Shown here: positions 6,382-9,037 of the stretch, one piece after another
Numbering within the stretch: the stretch's first letter is position 1
How the letters are laid out: each line of letters starts with the position of its first letter
Assembly: GCA_964634605.1 (NCBI GenBank)
Contig: CAZWLJ010000068.1
Location: 1-9,037, forward strand
Source of the DNA: UPXZ01 sp964634605
GTDB taxonomy: Bacteria > Bacteroidota > Bacteroidia > Bacteroidales > Paludibacteraceae
Direction of reading: 5' to 3'
DNA: 9,037 nt
Notes under the pieces: generated by a model
Databases searched by the model: none
Seen by the model: only the letters and a program-made list of their open reading frames with translations
Told to the model about the DNA's origin: nothing
Translations under genes and position numbers: made by a program

Positions 6382-7806
6382 TCAGATTTTTTTATTGTCA
6401 ACAATCTCTTTGTGTAATTTTATATACATCTCAGGCATTCGTTCGTATGCCTGAATCCGCACTTTCCGGGATTTGAAGGCCACACCCATACCGAGGTTAA
6501 ACAGCTGCTTGCTCCGGTTTTTATGCGGAAAATCATATAAACCGTTTTTCTTATAAAAGCGGTGATCATCGCCCACCACGCCTCTCATGCTGTAAATCAG
6601 GTCGCGGAAGATTTTTATGCCGCCCCATCCGAGGAAATTGATGCTTTTCTGATAACCGGCTTCGGCAGCCTGCGAAAGCCTCACTGCCGAACTCCTGAGC
6701 AGGTTTTCGAGATAGGATGAATCCTCATATTCATCGCTGATGATGCAAACGGAGTTCTCACGTCCCACGTTGTCTTTGCCTTCAAGAAACTGGCGGACAC
6801 CCGGTAAATGTCTTAGCGGACCGGCCACCAGGTAGGCTGTGTGTTTGCCCATCATGCTGGTACGGTGACCGTTGGAAAAAGTACGGTCAAGGAAAAGTTT
6901 CCAGACTGGCTTCAGATAACGCTCTTCCGTGTTCATACCAAAAATCAGTACATCGCAGGTTTCCACCATATTCAGGTAAAAATCCTGAAAACCGTCTTTG
7001 CGCTCGCAATCTCCCACCAGTTCGCACCTCAGACAGCCATGACAGCCCGCCTCAAAGGGATATTCATTGATGTCAACAACTTCAACCGGATGCGGATAAG
7101 CATCCAAAAAAACGTTTATCATCCGCGAAAGGTTACCGTCCTGATTGATTTCATCCGTAAGCAACACCGTTCTGAATACCTTTTGATTAGGATTTTGAGC
7201 AGTTTGAGAAGAACTGGTTACCTCTGAAGTTGACATAGAATTTGGTATGAATCGTGGCGATTCAGTTGCGGGCAGCGGCATAAATTTTCGCTCAACAGGG
7301 AGTCTGTAACGGCATGCATTCACAAAATGTTTCATAAAAAAACGCATGCTGCTGCGATGATCTTTGTTGAGCATATCTTCATTATCAGCCGTACGGCCTT
7401 CGATAAAAAACATGCCGCGGTCTTCGCTCATACCCCTGAGCCAGTCTTCAGCCAGGTGGTCGTAATAATGAAAAGTGGTCATCATGCTGGTGGCATATTT
7501 ATCCTGAAATACATCGTTGCGGCCTGCTTCCTTAATCAACTGAAAAAATCGGATGAGTTGCCAGGGTACCAGCATGGTATAAACCGGAGTATTCCAGATA
7601 ATGGCATCTGCCCAAGCGATATCTGCCAGTGCAGTTTGGAGCCAGGCTGCTTGTAATTCTATTTCAGTCAAATCCCTTCCTGCATGAATTACTCTGTATT
7701 CGGTATCTTCCTCATGCCCAAGCATGTAAAGGCTGTGCTGAAGTGTCAAGCTGTACTCGCCTTTCGGACTTCCGTTAACAACCAGAATCTTAATTGTTGT
7801 GTTCAT
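6382..7806 (-). CDS. Tandem flavodoxin-like (FMN) protein with Isf-type cysteine motif in second domain
   Basis: This 474-aa protein carries two flavodoxin-fold modules. Domain 1 (about 5-180) starts KILVVNGSPKGEYSLT, the FMN phosphate loop, and contains ADAIIWNTPVYTMLVPWQL (67-84), typical of NAD(P)H-dependent FMN reductase/flavodoxin-like proteins. A polar S/T/N/Q-rich linker spans about 189-208. Domain 2 (about 210-385) starts FRTVLLTDEINQDGNLSR, a looser FMN loop. It has C255-x2-C258-x2-C261-x5-C267, matching the compact CX2CX2CX4-7C motif that binds 4Fe-4S in archaeal/bacterial iron-sulfur flavoprotein (Isf). The last 90 residues are basic and not assigned. It is the first gene of the redox cluster, with its ATG at 7804-7806 preceded by AT-rich DNA and no Shine-Dalgarno. 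Inferred role: electron donor or relay from NAD(P)H or ferredoxin to the two FAD enzymes encoded downstream. Confidence 0.9.
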   Translation of the reverse strand: MNTTIKILVVNGSPKGEYSLTLQHSLYMLGHEEDTEYRVIHAGRDLTEIELQAAWLQTALADIAWADAIIWNTPVYTMLVPWQLIRFFQLIKEAGRNDVFQDKYATSMMTTFHYYDHLAEDWLRGMSEDRGMFFIEGRTADNEDMLNKDHRSSMRFFMKHFVNACRYRLPVERKFMPLPATESPRFIPNSMSTSEVTSSSQTAQNPNQKVFRTVLLTDEINQDGNLSRMINVFLDAYPHPVEVVDINEYPFEAGCHGCLRCELVGDCERKDGFQDFYLNMVETCDVLIFGMNTEERYLKPVWKLFLDRTFSNGHRTSMMGKHTAYLVAGPLRHLPGVRQFLEGKDNVGRENSVCIISDEYEDSSYLENLLRSSAVRLSQAAEAGYQKSINFLGWGGIKIFRDLIYSMRGVVGDDHRFYKKNGLYDFPHKNRSKQLFNLGMGVAFKSRKVRIQAYERMPEMYIKLHKEIVDNKKI

Positions 7807-7903
7807 TTGTTGCGTGTTTGAGTATGCCGGTTTTTGTTACGTTAACTGCAGAGAACAGACTGTAAATTTATTTGTCTAAAAGAAAGTTAAATATGGTATT
7901 TTT

Positions 7904-7941
7904 AATTAAGAAATTCGATTGTAAACACAAATTAAGAAATT
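7904..7941. repeat. 12-bp direct repeat AATTAAGAAATT upstream of the redox operon
   Basis: Two identical copies lie at 7904-7915 and 7930-7941, 26 bp apart start to start, or about 2.5 helical turns. They sit about 100-135 bp upstream of the first redox gene and just inside the terminator. This is a plausible regulator-binding pair or upstream activating site. In DNA this AT-rich, a chance match is also possible. Confidence 0.4.
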
Positions 7942-7957
7942 TAAAGAACTGTTTAAT

Positions 7958-8002
7958 AAAAAAGCATTCGGCCTGATCACGGGGTTCAGTGAATGCTTTT
8001 TT
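7958..8002. terminator. Bidirectional intrinsic terminator
   Basis: The outer arms are perfect: AAAAAAGCATTC (7958-7969) pairs with GAATGCTTTTTT (7991-8002). An inner stem CTGA (7973-7976)/TCAG (7986-7989) closes a loop of about 9 bases, after a small internal loop of 3 bases on one side and 1 on the other. On the plus strand the hairpin is followed by T6. On the minus strand the A-run also becomes a U-run, so it can stop transcription both ways. For the minus strand it would end the esterase transcript about 160-200 bp after its stop codon and insulate the redox operon. Confidence 0.75.
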
Positions 8003-8163
8003 CGGTTGAATGCAGGATAATTGATATGTTATCTACCACGAAAGAATAAAGTACCTGCCGGATGATTTCCGTCTTTTGTACCAGCTTTATATGAAATGGT
8101 GGTATATTTAGTACTTATAATTCTTTCAGCATGAGTTTCTTAACATATTTCAGGCACTACAGG

Positions 8164-9037
8164 CTAATCAACAGGCTGAATGAAATTCATCAATTCCCTG
8201 TCGTGGTTTTTAACAATTCTGCATTCATTATCAAAATACATCGTTACACCATTTTCCTTTGTATAGGCCTTCCATTTTGGCAGTTTACCCTTCGCGTTAG
8301 GATTGCCTGTTTTTACGAAGTTTATCCATGCGGTGCTCATTTTATCAGCTAATTTCCACGCTGCATCCGTATTGCCTGTCCAGTCTGCCCTAAGATCAAC
8401 ATTGTTGAATGCCAGTGGAATGTCCAGGCCATGAAAAGAACCTTTCGAGGCATTATCTGCCTCGCTTTTCCATGCCAGAAAATACACATACAGCGGGGCT
8501 GTAGATTCTTTAGCCCTGGCATCGGCGGTCCGGATGGTATAAGGCCTGAAGACCTTATCGATGGAAAGAAGTTCCTGCGGTGTATAATCAGGATATGCCT
8601 TCGCAAACAGTTTAATGTATTGTTCGGTTTTGTTGCCATATTCTTTTGCCAGGCTTTCTTTTGCCTGTTCCAGTGTCATGTTTTTATCGCCATAGTACGT
8701 TTTCATGAGTTCGTTAAGTGTCGAACCTATCATCAGGGGAATATCTTTGGAGATACCTGCAAATCCGGGACTGAACGGTTGCTGTAACAAAACAACCCCG
8801 TCGGCGGAAGGTGCGAAGCCAAACATGGTTGGTGATCCGGGCATTCTCTGACCTGAGATTCCGGCAATGGCATCGTTTCCGGCTTTCACAAGCCGCGCGT
8901 ATGAAACGGTATCGAGTTTATCCGCATCATTGGGAGTAAGTCCGAGATTTTCAAGTACGGCTAAACCCAGCGCCTGTGATTTCTCTTTTGTCATTGTATT
9001 CAGCAGGGTGCCGCTTTGGATTATTGCCTTATGAAAC
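8164..9037 (-). CDS. Type-B carboxylesterase (alpha/beta hydrolase), C-terminal part, cut by right edge
   Basis: The reading frame stays open to the window edge. Upstream of the internal Met at 8992-8994 it continues as FHKAIIQSGTLLNT, which matches the conserved region just after the nucleophile elbow of carboxylesterase family type B (PF00135). The true start and catalytic Ser therefore lie outside the window. The other two triad members are visible: Glu in GSTLNEL (codon 8710-8712, like the acid in acetylcholinesterase GVNKDEG) and His in GSFHGLDIPLAF (codon 8431-8433). PLYVYFLAW and TAWINFVKTGNPN are further family-typical segments. The protein ends normally at TAG (8164-8166) after FIQPVD. 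The visible part is about 290 residues of a protein normally near 500. It would hydrolyse carboxylic esters; members in Bacteroidota are often exported, but the signal region is not in view. Confidence 0.92.
   Translation of the reverse strand, partial: FHKAIIQSGTLLNTMTKEKSQALGLAVLENLGLTPNDADKLDTVSYARLVKAGNDAIAGISGQRMPGSPTMFGFAPSADGVVLLQQPFSPGFAGISKDIPLMIGSTLNELMKTYYGDKNMTLEQAKESLAKEYGNKTEQYIKLFAKAYPDYTPQELLSIDKVFRPYTIRTADARAKESTAPLYVYFLAWKSEADNASKGSFHGLDIPLAFNNVDLRADWTGNTDAAWKLADKMSTAWINFVKTGNPNAKGKLPKWKAYTKENGVTMYFDNECRIVKNHDRELMNFIQPVD

Larger units (their letters stand above)
7807..8163. other. Intergenic region between esterase and redox cluster
   Basis: This 357-bp spacer has no recognised gene. 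From right to left it holds a 36-codon startless open frame (8032-8139), the bidirectional hairpin terminator (7958-8002), a 12-bp direct repeat (7904-7941) and then the leader of the flavodoxin-like gene. Bases 7860-7960 are extremely AT-rich and must contain the cluster promoter if the terminator works. A partial -7 match, TAAATTTA, occurs at 7863-7870 on the minus strand (7 of 8 positions relative to TAnnTTTG), but no -33 box is convincing. Confidence 0.5.

Noticed and set aside
8131..8352. 73-codon plus-strand frame over the end of the esterase gene
   Set aside because: It mostly overlaps the conserved esterase C-terminus on the opposite strand and has no recognisable protein features.

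Overview
The window looks like a chromosomal segment of a Bacteroidota bacterium, probably an anaerobe or facultative anaerobe of the Bacteroidales type. This is inferred from three things: the absence of Shine-Dalgarno sequences before clear starts, a TAnnTTTG-type -7 candidate, and a signal peptide ending A-S-A|Q. The genes have moderate GC and the spacers are strongly AT-rich. All five clearly supported genes are on the minus strand. A weak partial reading frame enters from the left edge on the plus strand. I saw no tRNA, rRNA, CRISPR array, insertion sequence or integrase.

Reading in the direction of transcription (right to left): (i) the C-terminal part of a type-B carboxylesterase runs in from the right edge and ends at 8164. 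(ii) An AT-rich spacer of about 360 bp holds a strong hairpin with an A-run on one side and a T-run on the other, i.e. a bidirectional terminator, followed by a 12-bp direct repeat. (iii) A tight three-gene redox cluster follows. It encodes a 474-aa protein with two flavodoxin-like domains, the second with a CX2CX2CX5C cysteine motif; a 618-aa CrtI/CrtISO-type FAD oxidoreductase with a GltD-like cysteine tail; and a second 534-aa CrtI/RetSat-like FAD oxidoreductase. The gaps are 32 and 3 bp, so the cluster is almost certainly one operon. (iv) A 365-bp spacer carries a candidate promoter and small palindromes. (v) A 731-aa patatin-POTRA-beta-barrel protein of the PlpD type ends at 324. (vi) The first 323 bp are AT-rich.

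The redox cluster is the most interesting part. FMN and Fe-S modules next to two paralogous FAD enzymes of the polyene desaturase/isomerase/saturase superfamily suggest a self-contained electron chain. It would feed reduction or isomerisation of a hydrophobic, perhaps isoprenoid-like, substrate. The substrate cannot be read from the sequence. No phytoene synthase, acyltransferase or other carotenoid gene is present, so carotenoid synthesis is not claimed. The patatin-barrel protein is probably a separate outer-membrane lipase/autotransporter unit, and the esterase is also probably independent, since a terminator lies between it and the cluster.
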